A stretch of DNA of 64,000 bases from Salipiger abyssi. Its GTDB lineage: Bacteria; Pseudomonadota; Alphaproteobacteria; Rhodobacterales; Rhodobacteraceae. Location of the stretch: contig NZ_JAEKIS010000018.1 of the NCBI RefSeq assembly GCF_017311415.1, forward strand, positions 1-64,000, written 5' to 3'. Shown here piece by piece: positions 25,589-34,401 of the stretch. A program made the position numbers and the translations under genes. Below the pieces are notes generated by a model, which saw only the letters and a program-made list of their open reading frames with translations, was not told the DNA's origin and made no database searches. Within the stretch, counting starts at the first letter, position 1, and every line of letters begins with the position of its first letter.

Positions 25589-25846
25589 TCAATCGGCGGT
25601 ATCGCGCGCCAGCAGCGCCTGCTCCGCGCGGTCGAGCCGGGCCAGCGCCTCCTCGACCGTGCCGCCCCGGGCGCGCACCTTGCGCCATATGGCGAGGCTG
25701 GAGGCCGGCGACCAGGGGCGCGCCGCCTCGGCCAGCCAGCGCCGCAGCGGCGCCGGCAGCGCATCGAAGCGCCGCATCGGATCGCCCGCGCGATGCCGGC
25801 GCCGGAGCCGGGTGGCGCCGCAATTGGTGCCCTGCCGCCGGCTCAC
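25589..25846 (-). CDS. Small arginine-rich DUF6525-family protein
   Basis: 85 residues. The N-terminus NCGATRLRRRHR and the central RRFDALPAPLRRWLAEAARPWSP resemble the DUF6525 family found in Rhodobacteraceae (recalled pattern). It is basic, has no membrane segment or signal and no known function. It lies between rpsO and pnp on the same strand, separated from rpsO by a plus-strand gene. An alternative start is Met24. Confidence 0.6.
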   Translation of the reverse strand: MSRRQGTNCGATRLRRRHRAGDPMRRFDALPAPLRRWLAEAARPWSPASSLAIWRKVRARGGTVEEALARLDRAEQALLARDTAD

Positions 25847-25917
25847 CGGAGCGGCTCCGGTCGGATGCGGGGCGACGGCGTGGGGTGCGAGAGGCTGGGC
25901 AAGGGCATCTCCAGTTA

Positions 25918-25937
25918 TGGTATGTTATATCATACCA
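25918..25937. promoter_or_regulatory. Perfect 20-bp palindrome, candidate operator
   Basis: TGGTATGTTATATCATACCA has 7-bp perfect arms around TTATAT. It stands in the AT-rich part between the divergent DUF6525 and DUF3280-type genes, where promoters are expected. The size and symmetry suit a dimeric repressor of the GntR or TetR class; the binding protein is unknown. Confidence 0.5.
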
Positions 25938-26062
25938 GATATGCCATTTTCGCCGCGCCTGCCAAGAGGTTTCACCCCGGCACCACCGACGAATGGCTGT
26001 GCCGACGCAAGGCGCCCTGCCTGCTACACTGCCTTTGTCGCCTGTCCACCCGGAGACCCGCC

Positions 26063-26557
26063 ATGTTCGCCCGTCTTCTTTGCCTCTTCTGCCTCATGGC
26101 GCTGCCGTTGCGCGCCGATCCGCTGCCGGTGGCGGTGTTCGATCTCAGCTTCATCAATTTCAGCCAGGAGGTCGAATTCGGCGAAAAGAACGAGGCCGAG
26201 CATGCGCGCATCGCGATGCTCACCACGCATCTGCGCCAGCGCCTGGCGGAGAGCGGGCGTTATGCGCTGCTCGACACCGCGCCGCTGGCGGCGGATCTCG
26301 ACAAACATGGCGAGGTTTTCACCTGCAACCATTGCGAGGCGGCGATGGCGCGCAAGATCGGCGCAGCGCGGTCGTTTTCCGGCGCGGTGCAGAAACTGTC
26401 GGTTCTGGTGCAGACGGTCATCCTGCGCGAGCGCAATGCCGAGACCGGCGAGGTGGTCGCGCTCTATCAGACCGATATTCGCGGCAATACCGATATCGCC
26501 TGGCGCCGGGGCATGGATTTCCTGATCGACGAGCGGCTGCTCACCGGCCCGCCCTAA
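26063..26557 (+). CDS. Secreted DUF3280/DUF2380-type protein
   Basis: 164 residues. The first 18 residues (LLCLFCLMALPLRA) form a signal peptide. The mature chain has PVAVFDLSFINFS, the CNHCEAAMARKIGA segment with a CxxC pair, and the closing DIRGNTDIAWRRGMDFLIDERL. This pattern resembles a family of small periplasmic proteins, often found near quinoprotein/alcohol-oxidation genes, that folds like a TolB-N-type ATP-independent domain; exact function unknown. It runs opposite to rpsO and pnp and separates them. Confidence 0.65.
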   Translation: MFARLLCLFCLMALPLRADPLPVAVFDLSFINFSQEVEFGEKNEAEHARIAMLTTHLRQRLAESGRYALLDTAPLAADLDKHGEVFTCNHCEAAMARKIGAARSFSGAVQKLSVLVQTVILRERNAETGEVVALYQTDIRGNTDIAWRRGMDFLIDERLLTGPP

Positions 26558-26572
26558 GACCTGCGGCAACGC

Positions 26573-26602
26573 AAAACGCCCGCTCCTCTCGGAACGGGCG
26601 TT
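26573..26602 (-). terminator. Terminator of rpsO (possibly bidirectional)
   Basis: AACGCCCG (26575-26582) pairs with CGGGCGTT (26595-26602) and the stem continues inward with GGA/TCC plus one wobble. On the minus strand TTTTG follows. It stands between the convergent DUF3280-type gene and rpsO and could serve both. Confidence 0.8.
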
Positions 26603-26609
26603 CGGAATC

Positions 26610-26632
26610 GTAGGGTGGGCAATCTGCCCACC
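26610..26632. repeat. Dispersed GGTGGGCAA palindrome, copy 4
   Basis: GTAGGGTGGGCAATCTGCCC plus ACC is identical over 23 bp to copy 2 at 20786-20808. It lies between the rpsO stop and its terminator, so it would be transcribed as part of the rpsO 3-prime untranslated region. Confidence 0.75.
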
Positions 26633-26639
26633 GATGCCT

Positions 26640-26909
26640 TTAGCGGCGGATGCCCAGACGCTTGATGAGGTCGAGGTAACGGCCCTCGTCCTTGCCCTTC
26701 AGGTAGTCCAGCAGCTTGCGGCGCTGAGCCACCAGCTTCAGAAGGCCACGACGCGAGTGGTTGTCCTTCTTGTGGGTCTTGAAGTGCTCGGTCAGGGTGG
26801 AAATACGGCTGGTCAGGATGGCCACCTGCACCTCGGGCGAACCGGTGTCGCCTTCCTTGGTGGCGTATTCCTTCATCAGCTTGTTTTTTTCTTCGACGGT
26901 GATCGACAT
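26640..26909 (-). CDS. rpsO: 30S ribosomal protein S15
   Basis: 89 residues, the exact family size. [17 protein letters not shown] and [20 protein letters not shown] are the conserved rRNA-binding helices. AAGGAG precedes ATG 26909. It binds 16S rRNA early in small-subunit assembly. Confidence 0.97.
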   Translation of the reverse strand: MSITVEEKNKLMKEYATKEGDTGSPEVQVAILTSRISTLTEHFKTHKKDNHSRRGLLKLVAQRRKLLDYLKGKDEGRYLDLIKRLGIRR

Positions 26910-27095
26910 CGGGGTCTCCTTCAAAGGTTGGTGTGGATGGCGCAAGCCGGGATGTCGTCCAGCAGGGCCCATGGAGAAACCCACCCCCTCGCGGGGCGGA
27001 TGCGGGCGTATAGGGCGATTCCACGCAGATGAAAAGAAAATTCCGGCGCGGCGGGGCCCCTGCCCCTTCGCCACAGACGGCGGTGCGCCGCGGGA

Positions 27096-28088
27096 TCAGG
27101 CGCCCAGCGCGGCAGCCGAGCTTTCGCCCAGCAATACGATGCTGTCGAGCGCCGGCGCATCGGCATCGGGCATGATCGCCAGCGGCGCGCCGTCGAGCAG
27201 GAGCTCGGTCATGCCCGGGGTCTCGGCACTGGGGCGCAGCGCCAGATCCGGAGGCGCGGCGCCGCCGCTGTCGTCGTAAAAGACCAGCATCCGATCCTCG
27301 GTCTGGTCGAAATCCGTCAGGATCGGCGCCGCGCCTTCGGCGATCCAGCGCCCGAGGACAAAGCTGTCGGCCCCATCGCCGCCGGTGGCGACATCGCCGG
27401 CGCCGATCTCCAGCGTGTCGTCGCCATCGCCGCCATTGAGAAAATCCGCATCGTCACGGTCGATGCCGTCGCCATCCCGCTCGACACCGGAGAGCAGATC
27501 ACCGTCCCAGCCGCCGAAGAGCGTGTCGGCGCCGGGCCCGCCGATCAGCGTATCCGCCCCCTCGCGCCCGTGCAGCGCATCGTTGCCGCTGCCGCCCAGC
27601 AGCAGATCGCCGGAGAGCCCGCCCTGCAATTCATCCGCGTCCTCGCCGCCGTCGAGCGTGCCGCCACCGTCATGGGCGAACAGCGCATCGCGCCCCTCGA
27701 GCCCCATGAGCAGGTCGGTGCCCGCATCGCCATGCAGCGTGTCGTTGCCGGCGCCGCCGATCACCGTATCGGCGCCGTCGCCGCCCACCAGCTCGTCATC
27801 GGCGCCAAGCCCGTCGACCAGATCGTCGCCGGCCCCGCCGCCGAGAAGATCGGTCTCGGGCGTGCCGGTCAGCGTGTCGTCGCCATCGCCGCCGGTGGCA
27901 ATCAGCCCGCCATTCGGGGCCAGCCCGGCCTCATCCGCGGCCTCGTCATCGGCGAGAGTACCGCCGGTATCCTCAGGATCGCCGCCCCCCTCGTCTTCGC
28001 CGGACTGATCGACAGACGGGTCCTGCGTGCCGATGATCGCCACCGACCCCAGCACCATCATCCCCATCAAACCGGCAAGCCAGAGCAT
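27096..28088 (-). CDS. Membrane-anchored RTX-repeat calcium-binding protein
   Basis: 330 residues. An N-terminal hydrophobic segment (LWLAGLMGMMVLGSVAII, about 2-20) is followed by an acidic linker and about twelve GGxGxDxLxG-type nonapeptide repeats (about 65-235). These form parallel beta-rolls on binding Ca2+. The C-terminal 80 residues resemble the DFDQTEDRMLVFYDD closing part of such proteins. No type I secretion genes are nearby. The N-terminal anchor, rather than a C-terminal secretion signal alone, is unusual. GAGGATGG precedes ATG 28088. Confidence 0.8.
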   Translation of the reverse strand: MLWLAGLMGMMVLGSVAIIGTQDPSVDQSGEDEGGGDPEDTGGTLADDEAADEAGLAPNGGLIATGGDGDDTLTGTPETDLLGGGAGDDLVDGLGADDELVGGDGADTVIGGAGNDTLHGDAGTDLLMGLEGRDALFAHDGGGTLDGGEDADELQGGLSGDLLLGGSGNDALHGREGADTLIGGPGADTLFGGWDGDLLSGVERDGDGIDRDDADFLNGGDGDDTLEIGAGDVATGGDGADSFVLGRWIAEGAAPILTDFDQTEDRMLVFYDDSGGAAPPDLALRPSAETPGMTELLLDGAPLAIMPDADAPALDSIVLLGESSAAALGA

Positions 28089-28165
28089 CCGCCATCCTCG
28101 CAAAACAGGCACCGAAGATCTTCCCCGATCCCCGGACACCGTTCAACGGATATCGCAGAGCGAGG

Positions 28166-28699
28166 TTAACAGGCCGGAAACGCCGCCCCGCCATAGCGCT
28201 CTTCCAAGGGCCAGGGCACCGGCATCACCTTATAAGAGACATAGAGCGGGTGGCGCGGGTGCCCCTCGCGGGTCAACCCCAGATGATGCAGCGCCCCGCC
28301 CAGCGCCGCCGCCATCTCAGGACCGCGCCCGAGATGCGCGCCATGCACACCCCAGGCGGCCAGCGTCATCTCTGCCGCGCCCTGCCAGTCGCGCAGCAGC
28401 GCGTCATTCTCCGGCCCCACCGGGGCGGTCGCGCGGCGCAGATCCTTGGGCCGCGTGGCGCGCCAGGCAAAGAGATTGGCGATGCGCATGGCCCCGAAGC
28501 CCAGTTGTACCGCCCGGCGCTGGCAGCGCTCGATGGTGGGGTCGTTGCGCAGCTCGTCGGCGGTCGAGGGGTTCAGCATGATATAGAGCAGCGACGGCCC
28601 CTCGCGCCAGCGCCGCTCCAGCCCATAGCGATAGCGTTCGCAGGGCGAGTACAGCGCCCGCGACACCACGCCCTCTGCCTCATGTGTCCGCTCGATCAT
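28166..28699 (-). CDS. DUF1643 domain-containing protein
   Basis: 177 residues. YIMLNPSTADELRNDPTIERC and the following RANLFAWRAT-like segment (MRIANLFAWRATRPKDLRRA) are the hallmark of DUF1643. No catalytic activity is known for the family. Start ATG 28699 gives the usual length; the frame is open far upstream through the antisense of the dehydratase gene, which is a shadow. It is divergent from the dehydratase gene. Confidence 0.82.
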   Translation of the reverse strand: MIERTHEAEGVVSRALYSPCERYRYGLERRWREGPSLLYIMLNPSTADELRNDPTIERCQRRAVQLGFGAMRIANLFAWRATRPKDLRRATAPVGPENDALLRDWQGAAEMTLAAWGVHGAHLGRGPEMAAALGGALHHLGLTREGHPRHPLYVSYKVMPVPWPLEERYGGAAFPAC

Positions 28700-28807
28700 G
28701 GCGCCGGACCCTGCCCCGCGTCGCGCCGGGCCGCAAGCCCCGTTGACAGCCCCCGGCCCCGGGCGCACGTTGCCGCCAACGACAGCCGACAGCCGACAGG
28801 ATACCCC

Positions 28808-29773
28808 ATGGACATCACCCGCATCGAAGCCGCCGCCACGCGGCTGGCCGGCCACGCCCGGCGCACGCCGCTGCTCTCCTCGCCCTTTCTCGACGAGATC
28901 GCCGGGCGGCGCGTGCTGGTGAAGGCGGAATGCCTGCAACATACCGGCAGCTTCAAGTTCCGCGGCGGCTGGTCGGCGATCTCGGCGCTCGATCCGGAGA
29001 TCCGCGCGCGCGGCGTGATCGCGTTCTCCTCGGGCAACCACGCGCAGGGTATTGCCGCCGCCGCCCGCGCGCATGGCATTCCCGCGGTGATCATCATGCC
29101 CTCGGACGCGCCGGCGGCGAAGGTCGCGGGCACCAAAGGGCTCGGCGCCGAGGTCGTGCCCTATGATCGTGCCACCGAGGATCGCGACGCGCTCGGCGCA
29201 AAACTCGCCGCCGAGCGCGGGCTGACGCTGATCAAGCCCTTCGACGAGCCGCTGGTGATCGCCGGTCAGGGCACCTGCGGGCTGGAGATCGCCGAGCAGG
29301 CCGCCGAGGCCGGCGTGACCGAGGCGGATGTGATCGTCTGTTGCGGCGGCGGCGGGCTGACCTCCGGCATCGCACTGGCGCTGGAGGCCAAGGCGCCGGG
29401 GCTGCGGGTGCGCCCGGCAGAGCCCGAGGGCTTTGACGACGTGCGCCGCTCGCTGGCCTCCGGCGCGATCGAGCGCAATGCGCAGCTTTCGGGCAATATC
29501 TGCGATGCGATCATCACGCCGCAGCCGGGCAATCTGACCTTTCCGATCATGCACCGTCTTTGTGGGCCCGGCCTTGCCGTCACCGAGGAGGAGGCGTTGC
29601 GGGCGATGCAGGCGGCGTTCCGCCATCTCAAGATCGTCGCCGAGCCGGGCGGCGCGGTGGCACTCGCCTCGGCGCTCTTCCGTCCCGACGAGATCGCGGG
29701 GGACGCGGTGATCTGCACGGTATCCGGCGGCAATGTCGATCCGGCGGTGTTTGCCCGGGCGCTGACGATGTGA
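28808..29773 (+). CDS. PLP-dependent threonine/serine dehydratase
   Basis: 321 residues of the fold-type II family. HTGSFKFRGG carries the PLP lysine (Lys50), SSGNHAQGIAAAARAHG is the substrate loop and CCGGGGLTSGIALA binds the PLP phosphate. There is no C-terminal ACT regulatory domain, so it resembles catabolic threonine dehydratase or serine racemase-like/threo-hydroxyaspartate dehydratase enzymes. It would form 2-oxobutanoate or pyruvate plus ammonia. The ribosome site is weak. It appears to be monocistronic. Confidence 0.85.
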   Translation: MDITRIEAAATRLAGHARRTPLLSSPFLDEIAGRRVLVKAECLQHTGSFKFRGGWSAISALDPEIRARGVIAFSSGNHAQGIAAAARAHGIPAVIIMPSDAPAAKVAGTKGLGAEVVPYDRATEDRDALGAKLAAERGLTLIKPFDEPLVIAGQGTCGLEIAEQAAEAGVTEADVIVCCGGGGLTSGIALALEAKAPGLRVRPAEPEGFDDVRRSLASGAIERNAQLSGNICDAIITPQPGNLTFPIMHRLCGPGLAVTEEEALRAMQAAFRHLKIVAEPGGAVALASALFRPDEIAGDAVICTVSGGNVDPAVFARALTM

Positions 29774-29795
29774 GGATCGGCGCGGGCGTCTAGGT

Positions 29796-29885
29796 CGGTG
29801 GGCAGATTGCCCGTCCTAAGATGCTATGCCGGCACGAGCCGCGCCTAGGACATTGTTCAACCTTAGGGCGGGCAATCTGCCCACC
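29796..29885. repeat. Inverted pair of GGTGGGCAA palindromes, copies 5 and 6
   Basis: Copy 5 (29796-29820) and copy 6 (29863-29885) are reverse complements with one mismatch in 24 bp, 42 nt apart. They fill the gap between the convergent dehydratase and Trm112-family genes. Copy 6 carries the same GTTCAAC lead as copy 1. Confidence 0.7.
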
Positions 29886-29893
29886 ATGCGCCG

Positions 29894-30097
29894 TCAATCG
29901 TCGAGCCGCCGCGCCTCGTCGACCAGCATCACCGGGATGCCGTCGCGGATCGGATAGGCGAGCTCGGCGGCGCGGCTTACCAGTTCCTGCCGCTCGGCAT
30001 CGTATTCGAGCGTGCTCTGGCTCGCCGGGCAGATCAGCGCTTCCAGCATCCGCCGGTCAAACGCAGGCGCCGGGGGCGGCGTCACGGTCTCTGTCAT
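29894..30097 (-). CDS. Trm112-family small protein
   Basis: 67 residues. [20 protein letters not shown] and [13 protein letters not shown] are the two conserved blocks. The proline-and-cysteine zinc ribbon is reduced to one cysteine here (CPAS), as in many proteobacterial YcaR-type members. Such proteins act as partners that stabilise methyltransferases in other organisms; the bacterial role is less clear. Its ATG overlaps the stop of the LON-domain gene. Confidence 0.82.
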   Translation of the reverse strand: MTETVTPPPAPAFDRRMLEALICPASQSTLEYDAERQELVSRAAELAYPIRDGIPVMLVDEARRLDD

Positions 30098-30738
30098 TGT
30101 ATGATATCCTCTCCGCCGCCCCGCAGGGCGTATTCGATCAATGTCACCAGCGTCTCGCGCCGGGTCTGTAGCGATGGCGCCTCGAGCAGCGCCTGCTTGT
30201 CCTCGACCTCGAATTCCAGAAGCATCGAGAGCGAGTTGATCAAAAGCTCGTCCTCCGCCTCTTTCAGCGTGTCCCAGTCGGCGGAGAGCCCCCGCGCATC
30301 GAAATACCGATCGAGCAGCTTCAGGAAGCCCGCCCGGTCGAAACAGCCATCGCTCTCGGTGCCGGACTGGTCGCGCTCGAACCCCTCCCAGCTCACCTCG
30401 CAGCGGCGGTAAGGGGTGAAGCCCTCGACCTCCGTCAGCACCCGAAAGCGCGACAGGCCGGTGAGGGTGATCATGTAGCGCCCGTCCTCGGTTTCCGAGA
30501 ACTGCGTGACGCGCCCGGCACAGCCGATGCGGTGCAGACCGGTGCCGCCGTCGCGCTCGGCCATGCTGTCGGGCTGGATCATGCCAATGAGCCGCGTCTC
30601 GCTCTTCAGCGCGTCGTCGAGCATCGCCAGATAGCGCGGCTCGAAGATGTGCAGCGGCAGGCGCGCGCGCGGCAGCAGCAGCGCGCCCGGAAGCGGAAAG
30701 ATCGGGATCGTGCCCGGCAGGTCAAAACGTCTGGACAT
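30094..30738 (-). CDS. LON peptidase substrate-binding-domain protein
   Basis: 214 residues. [26 protein letters not shown] is split here into [17 protein letters not shown] and [13 protein letters not shown], the family hallmark at the N-terminus; the C-terminal half is helical. There is no AAA or protease domain, so it is the stand-alone LON N-domain type. ATG 30738 is used; a GTG two codons upstream is the alternative. It is co-transcribed with the Trm112 gene (ATGA overlap) and follows the thioredoxin gene by 27 bp. Confidence 0.87.
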   Translation of the reverse strand: MSRRFDLPGTIPIFPLPGALLLPRARLPLHIFEPRYLAMLDDALKSETRLIGMIQPDSMAERDGGTGLHRIGCAGRVTQFSETEDGRYMITLTGLSRFRVLTEVEGFTPYRRCEVSWEGFERDQSGTESDGCFDRAGFLKLLDRYFDARGLSADWDTLKEAEDELLINSLSMLLEFEVEDKQALLEAPSLQTRRETLVTLIEYALRGGGEDIIQ

Positions 30739-30764
30739 GCCCACGAATTAGCCCGCCACACGCG

Positions 30765-31682
30765 TCAGGCAAATATCATCGAGCTGAGCTTGCGCCGCCC
30801 GTTCAGCACCACCGGATCGTTCGGCTTCAGCGCCTCGAAAATGGTGAAGAGCTGCGCCTTTGCGGCGCCGTCGTTCCACTCGCGATCACGCCGGAACAGC
30901 TCCAGAAGCTGCGCCACCGCGCCCTCGGCATCGCCACCGGCATAAAGCGCCTGCGCCAGATCGAAACGGGCCTGATGATCGGCGGGATCGGCCTCGACCT
31001 TGGCCAGGAGATCGCCCACCGGGCCGGCATCGGCGGCCTGCTTGGCCAGCTCAAGCTGCGCATGCGCGGCTTCCAGCTCGGGGCTCTCGGAGATCGCGAT
31101 GGGGGCGCCGTTCAGGATCGCCTCCGCCTGCTCAAGATCCTCCATGGCGATATGCGCCCGCACAAAGCCACCATAGGCGCGTGCGTTCTCGGGCTCTTCG
31201 CCGAGGATCGCGGCAAAGGTCTGCGCCGCGTCGGTGGCTGCGCCCTGCTCCAGCATCTCCTCGGCCGCCTCGATGGCATCGTCGAGCCCGCCGCCGCCGG
31301 CCTCGCCGCCCGCCGCCTGCACGACGCGGTCGATGAAGGCCTTGAGTTCAGAGCCCGGCAGCGCGCCCTGAAAGCCGTCGACCGGCTGGCCCTGCCAGAA
31401 GGCGTAGACCGTCGGGATCGACTGGATGCGCAGCTGGCCCGCGATCATCTGATTCTCGTCGACATTGACCTTGGCCATCACCACGGCGCCCTTGGCCGCC
31501 TTGACCGCCTCTTCCAGCGCCGGGCCGAGCTGTTTGCAAGGGCCGCACCACGGCGCCCAGAAGTCGACGATGACCGGGACCTCCTGCGACTTCTCCACCA
31601 CCTCGGCCATGAAATTGGCCTCGGACACCTCTTTGATCAGATCGCCCGTCGGCGCCTGCGTATTACCACCCAGTTCCAGCAT
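30765..31682 (-). CDS. Thioredoxin-TPR co-chaperone (CnoX/YbbN type)
   Basis: 305 residues. A thioredoxin domain (about 20-125) with the intact WCGPC redox site (45-49) is followed by TPR-like helical repeats. The E. coli counterpart holds unfolded proteins under oxidative stress and passes them to GroEL or DnaK; an intact CxxC pair suggests redox activity in addition. GGAGGACAGG before ATG 31682 is a strong ribosome site that decides the start. It heads a three-gene unit with the LON-domain and Trm112 genes. Confidence 0.87.
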   Translation of the reverse strand: MLELGGNTQAPTGDLIKEVSEANFMAEVVEKSQEVPVIVDFWAPWCGPCKQLGPALEEAVKAAKGAVVMAKVNVDENQMIAGQLRIQSIPTVYAFWQGQPVDGFQGALPGSELKAFIDRVVQAAGGEAGGGGLDDAIEAAEEMLEQGAATDAAQTFAAILGEEPENARAYGGFVRAHIAMEDLEQAEAILNGAPIAISESPELEAAHAQLELAKQAADAGPVGDLLAKVEADPADHQARFDLAQALYAGGDAEGAVAQLLELFRRDREWNDGAAKAQLFTIFEALKPNDPVVLNGRRKLSSMIFA

Positions 31683-31801
31683 CCTGTCCTCCGCTGCTGC
31701 GGTCACTTTGCCCAGAGAAATGGCCCATGACCCCGGATGTTGCAAGGGCCGCGCCCTGCGGCATGGGGATCGCGGCCGTCATTCGCGCGGCACGCGCCCT
31801 C

Positions 31802-32491
31802 TCAGCCCGGCCCGAGTTCCGCCCAGATCGGCAGGTGATCGGAAGCGACCCGCGCCGGGCCCGATCGCTCCACCCCCATGCCTTCCAGCGCCAGCCCGGT
31901 GCCATAGGCAAAGCCGTCGAGCGCCACGAAGGGGCGCGCAGCGTGATAGCTGCGCCCGGGCAGGACCAGCCGGAAATCCCGCTCCCAGGGCTCGTAGCCG
32001 CGGATATCGGACCATTCGTTGAAATCGCCGGCGATGAAGGCGCGGGCCTCGCGCCCGCTGAGCTCTTCGCGGATCGCGGTCATCTGCAACAGCCGGTAGC
32101 GGCGCATCAGCCCCAGATGCGCGCCCACCAGCGTCATGCCCCCGACCTCTACCAGCACGGCGCCGCGCGGCTCCAGCCCCGGCAGATCGAGCCGCTTCAC
32201 GCTTTCCGCCTCCAGCCCGCGGCGCAGTAGCACCGCGTTGCCGTGCCAGCCGAGGCTGACATCGTTCACCGCCAGATCGACCACCTCGTAATCGGTCTCC
32301 TGCGAGATCAGGAAACGCGGGATCGCCGCCGGGCGGGCGCCGAGTCGCAGATCGGCCTCCTGCAACATCACCACATCGGCGCCAATGCCGTTCAGAACCT
32401 TCAGGATCCGCGCCGGGTCGCGGCGCCGGTCGAGCCCCACCGCCTTGCGGATATTGTAGCTTGCGATCTTCAACCGCGTATTCTCCCTCAC
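31802..32491 (-). CDS. Endonuclease/exonuclease/phosphatase-family protein
   Basis: 229 residues. Family blocks are LKIASYNIRKAVG, MLQEADLRLG, GDFNEWS and SDHLPIW, so the metal and catalytic residues (Asn, Glu, Asp-Asn, Asp-His) are present. It could hydrolyse nucleic acid, phospholipid headgroups or other phosphodiesters. The GTG start at 32491 overlaps the stop of the cardiolipin synthase gene. That coupling favours a membrane-lipid or phosphodiesterase role, which is inference. Confidence 0.82.
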   Translation of the reverse strand: MRENTRLKIASYNIRKAVGLDRRRDPARILKVLNGIGADVVMLQEADLRLGARPAAIPRFLISQETDYEVVDLAVNDVSLGWHGNAVLLRRGLEAESVKRLDLPGLEPRGAVLVEVGGMTLVGAHLGLMRRYRLLQMTAIREELSGREARAFIAGDFNEWSDIRGYEPWERDFRLVLPGRSYHAARPFVALDGFAYGTGLALEGMGVERSGPARVASDHLPIWAELGPG

Positions 32492-33909
32492 AGCACCGGT
32501 GCCATCAGCCGCGCCACCAACGCCCCGGCGCGCAGCCAGAGCGGCCGCTGGCCGAGCGTCTGGGTCATCGGCTCGGCGGCGGCAAAATCCGCCTCCAGCA
32601 TCGCCGCGACCTCGCCGGCAAAGTCATGATCGAACACCGCCGCCATGGTCTCGAAATTGAGCCGGAACGAGCGATTGTCGAGATTGGCGGTGCCGATGCC
32701 CACGAGCCGGTCGTCGGTCAGCACCAGTTTCTGATGCATGAAGCCCGGCTTGTAGCGATAGATCTTGACGCCGGCGTCGCGCACCTCGTCGAAATAGGCA
32801 AAGGCCGCCAGCCAGGTCGGCCAGTGATCGCGGCTGTCGGGGATCAGCACGCGCACATCGCAGCCCCGCAGCGCCGCCGTTTTCAGCGCCGAGAGAATGT
32901 CGCCATCGGGCACGAAATAGGGCGAGGCGATCCAGACCCGCTCGCGCGCGTCCGAGATCGCGGCGAAATAGAACAGTGCCCCGGTGTCGAGCGTATCGAC
33001 CGGGCCGCAGGGCACGATCACCGCATCCGCGCCTTCGTCGCGAGGCGCCGGCGTCCAGAACAGTGACGGGCCCAGCGCCTCGCCGGTGGCCCAGTGCCAG
33101 TCCTCGATATAGGCGAGCTGGAGCTGCGCCACGGCGGGGCCGGCAAGCTTCAGATGGGTGTCGCGCCAGGCGCCGAATTTCGGATTCAGCCCGCGATAGG
33201 TGTCGGACATGTTGAGCCCGCCGAGAAACCCCTCGCGCCCGTCCACGATCACCGTCTTGCGGTGGTTGCGGAAATTGACCTGAAAGCGCGAGGTCGGCCC
33301 GCGGGCGCTGCGCGGGTCGAGCACCTCCACCCCGGCTTTGATTAGCCGCGCCCGCCACGATGCCGAGAGCCCATAGCTGCCCACACCGTCATAGATCACC
33401 CGCACCGTGACGCCGCGCCCGGCGGCGGCAATGAGCCGGTCGGCGAGCGCCCCGCCCGTCTCGTCGTCGACGATGGTGTAATACTGCACCAGCACATAGT
33501 CTTCCGCCCGGTCGATGGCGGCGAAGATCGCCGGAAACACCGCGTCGCCGTCGACCAGCAGCTCCAGCGCGTTGCCGCCCACCACGGGCAGCCCGGCCAG
33601 CCGCTCGAACAGCCGGTACTCGGGCCGCTGCTCGCGGGGACGCACCGCCTGCGCATAGGATTCCAGCCGCTTCATCGCCTCGTGGCTGGCGCGGCGCTGT
33701 TTGGTGTAGCCATGCAGCTTGTGGTGGCCGAAGAACAGGTAGGCGGGCAGCGCGAACCAGGGCGAGGAGAGCAGGAAGACCACCCAGGCCACCGAGCCTT
33801 GCGGCGTGCGGGCGTGCCGCAGCACCCGCCAGACGGCGACGCCCACGGCGAGCGGCAGCAGGATGGCAATGGCGACGGACCAGAGGATGCGCAGGTCGGA
33901 AAAGATCAT
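32488..33909 (-). CDS. cls: Cardiolipin synthase-type phospholipase D protein
   Basis: 473 residues. Two N-terminal membrane spans (about 8-28 and 40-60) precede two HKD motifs: HRKTVIVD (216-223) and HQKLVLTD (392-399), each with the downstream GGLN or GTANLDNRS segment. Both are intact. The enzyme would join two phosphatidylglycerols into cardiolipin at the inner membrane. Start ATG 33909 agrees with the first span; longer in-frame upstream sequence looks non-coding. Confidence 0.9.
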   Translation of the reverse strand: MIFSDLRILWSVAIAILLPLAVGVAVWRVLRHARTPQGSVAWVVFLLSSPWFALPAYLFFGHHKLHGYTKQRRASHEAMKRLESYAQAVRPREQRPEYRLFERLAGLPVVGGNALELLVDGDAVFPAIFAAIDRAEDYVLVQYYTIVDDETGGALADRLIAAAGRGVTVRVIYDGVGSYGLSASWRARLIKAGVEVLDPRSARGPTSRFQVNFRNHRKTVIVDGREGFLGGLNMSDTYRGLNPKFGAWRDTHLKLAGPAVAQLQLAYIEDWHWATGEALGPSLFWTPAPRDEGADAVIVPCGPVDTLDTGALFYFAAISDARERVWIASPYFVPDGDILSALKTAALRGCDVRVLIPDSRDHWPTWLAAFAYFDEVRDAGVKIYRYKPGFMHQKLVLTDDRLVGIGTANLDNRSFRLNFETMAAVFDHDFAGEVAAMLEADFAAAEPMTQTLGQRPLWLRAGALVARLMAPVL

Positions 33910-34401
33910 GGGCTCGCTTGTACAGGGCTTTGTCCAACCCTGACAGGGGGCTTGGGTTCCAGTGGTTCGCGATGCGGGAAGACGGAAAACATCCTTCACA
34001 AGACGGCCTCCTATACGCGGGCGACTGCGGCAATCAACTCCTTGCGGTGTGGCGAAGGTTTCCTTCGAGCCCACTCTAATGAATGCTGCGCTGCGCACGA
34101 ACGTCTGCTCTAGGGAGGCAGGTCAAAAACGTAACAAGATCAAAGGTGGTTTTGCCTGGGGTTTGTGACACATGATTTTTCAATGAGCACGGGCACTGGA
34201 CACATCGTGGCAAAAACGACCGTTTGTGACAGAAGGGTCGCCGCACTCCACTTCCCGCGTGTTCTCGATGTCGTCGTCCCGATGCAGACTTCTATCATTC
34301 TCACACCCCGTTCGCCAGGTCGCGAATGTCTTGGAATGAGATTTTCACTTGCCAAATGTATTGGAATGCGTTTTACTCATTCCAAGCGAGAAGCAAGGCC
34401 C
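33910..34401. other. Gene-free region at the left border of an AT-richer island
   Basis: No convincing gene is seen. The composition shifts from GC-rich to more balanced around 34100. The part 34020-34110 resembles decayed coding or repeat sequence. The right end holds three copies of TTGGAATG: 34331-34338, 34361-34368 and inverted 34378-34385. Confidence 0.5.
34331..34385 (+). promoter_or_regulatory. Triple TTGGAATG operator-like array
   Basis: Two direct copies of TTGGAATG start exactly 30 bp apart (about three helix turns) and the second forms a perfect 8-bp inverted repeat with CATTCCAA at 34378-34385 (9-bp spacer). The array ends 16 bp before the ATG of the island gene, so a bound protein would block or overlap its promoter and ribosome site. 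The binding protein is unknown. Confidence 0.55.

Noticed and set aside
27100-28000. Repetitive DNA that might be a CRISPR or tandem repeat
   Set aside because: The repetition comes from codons for RTX nonapeptides; units vary and there are no unique spacers.
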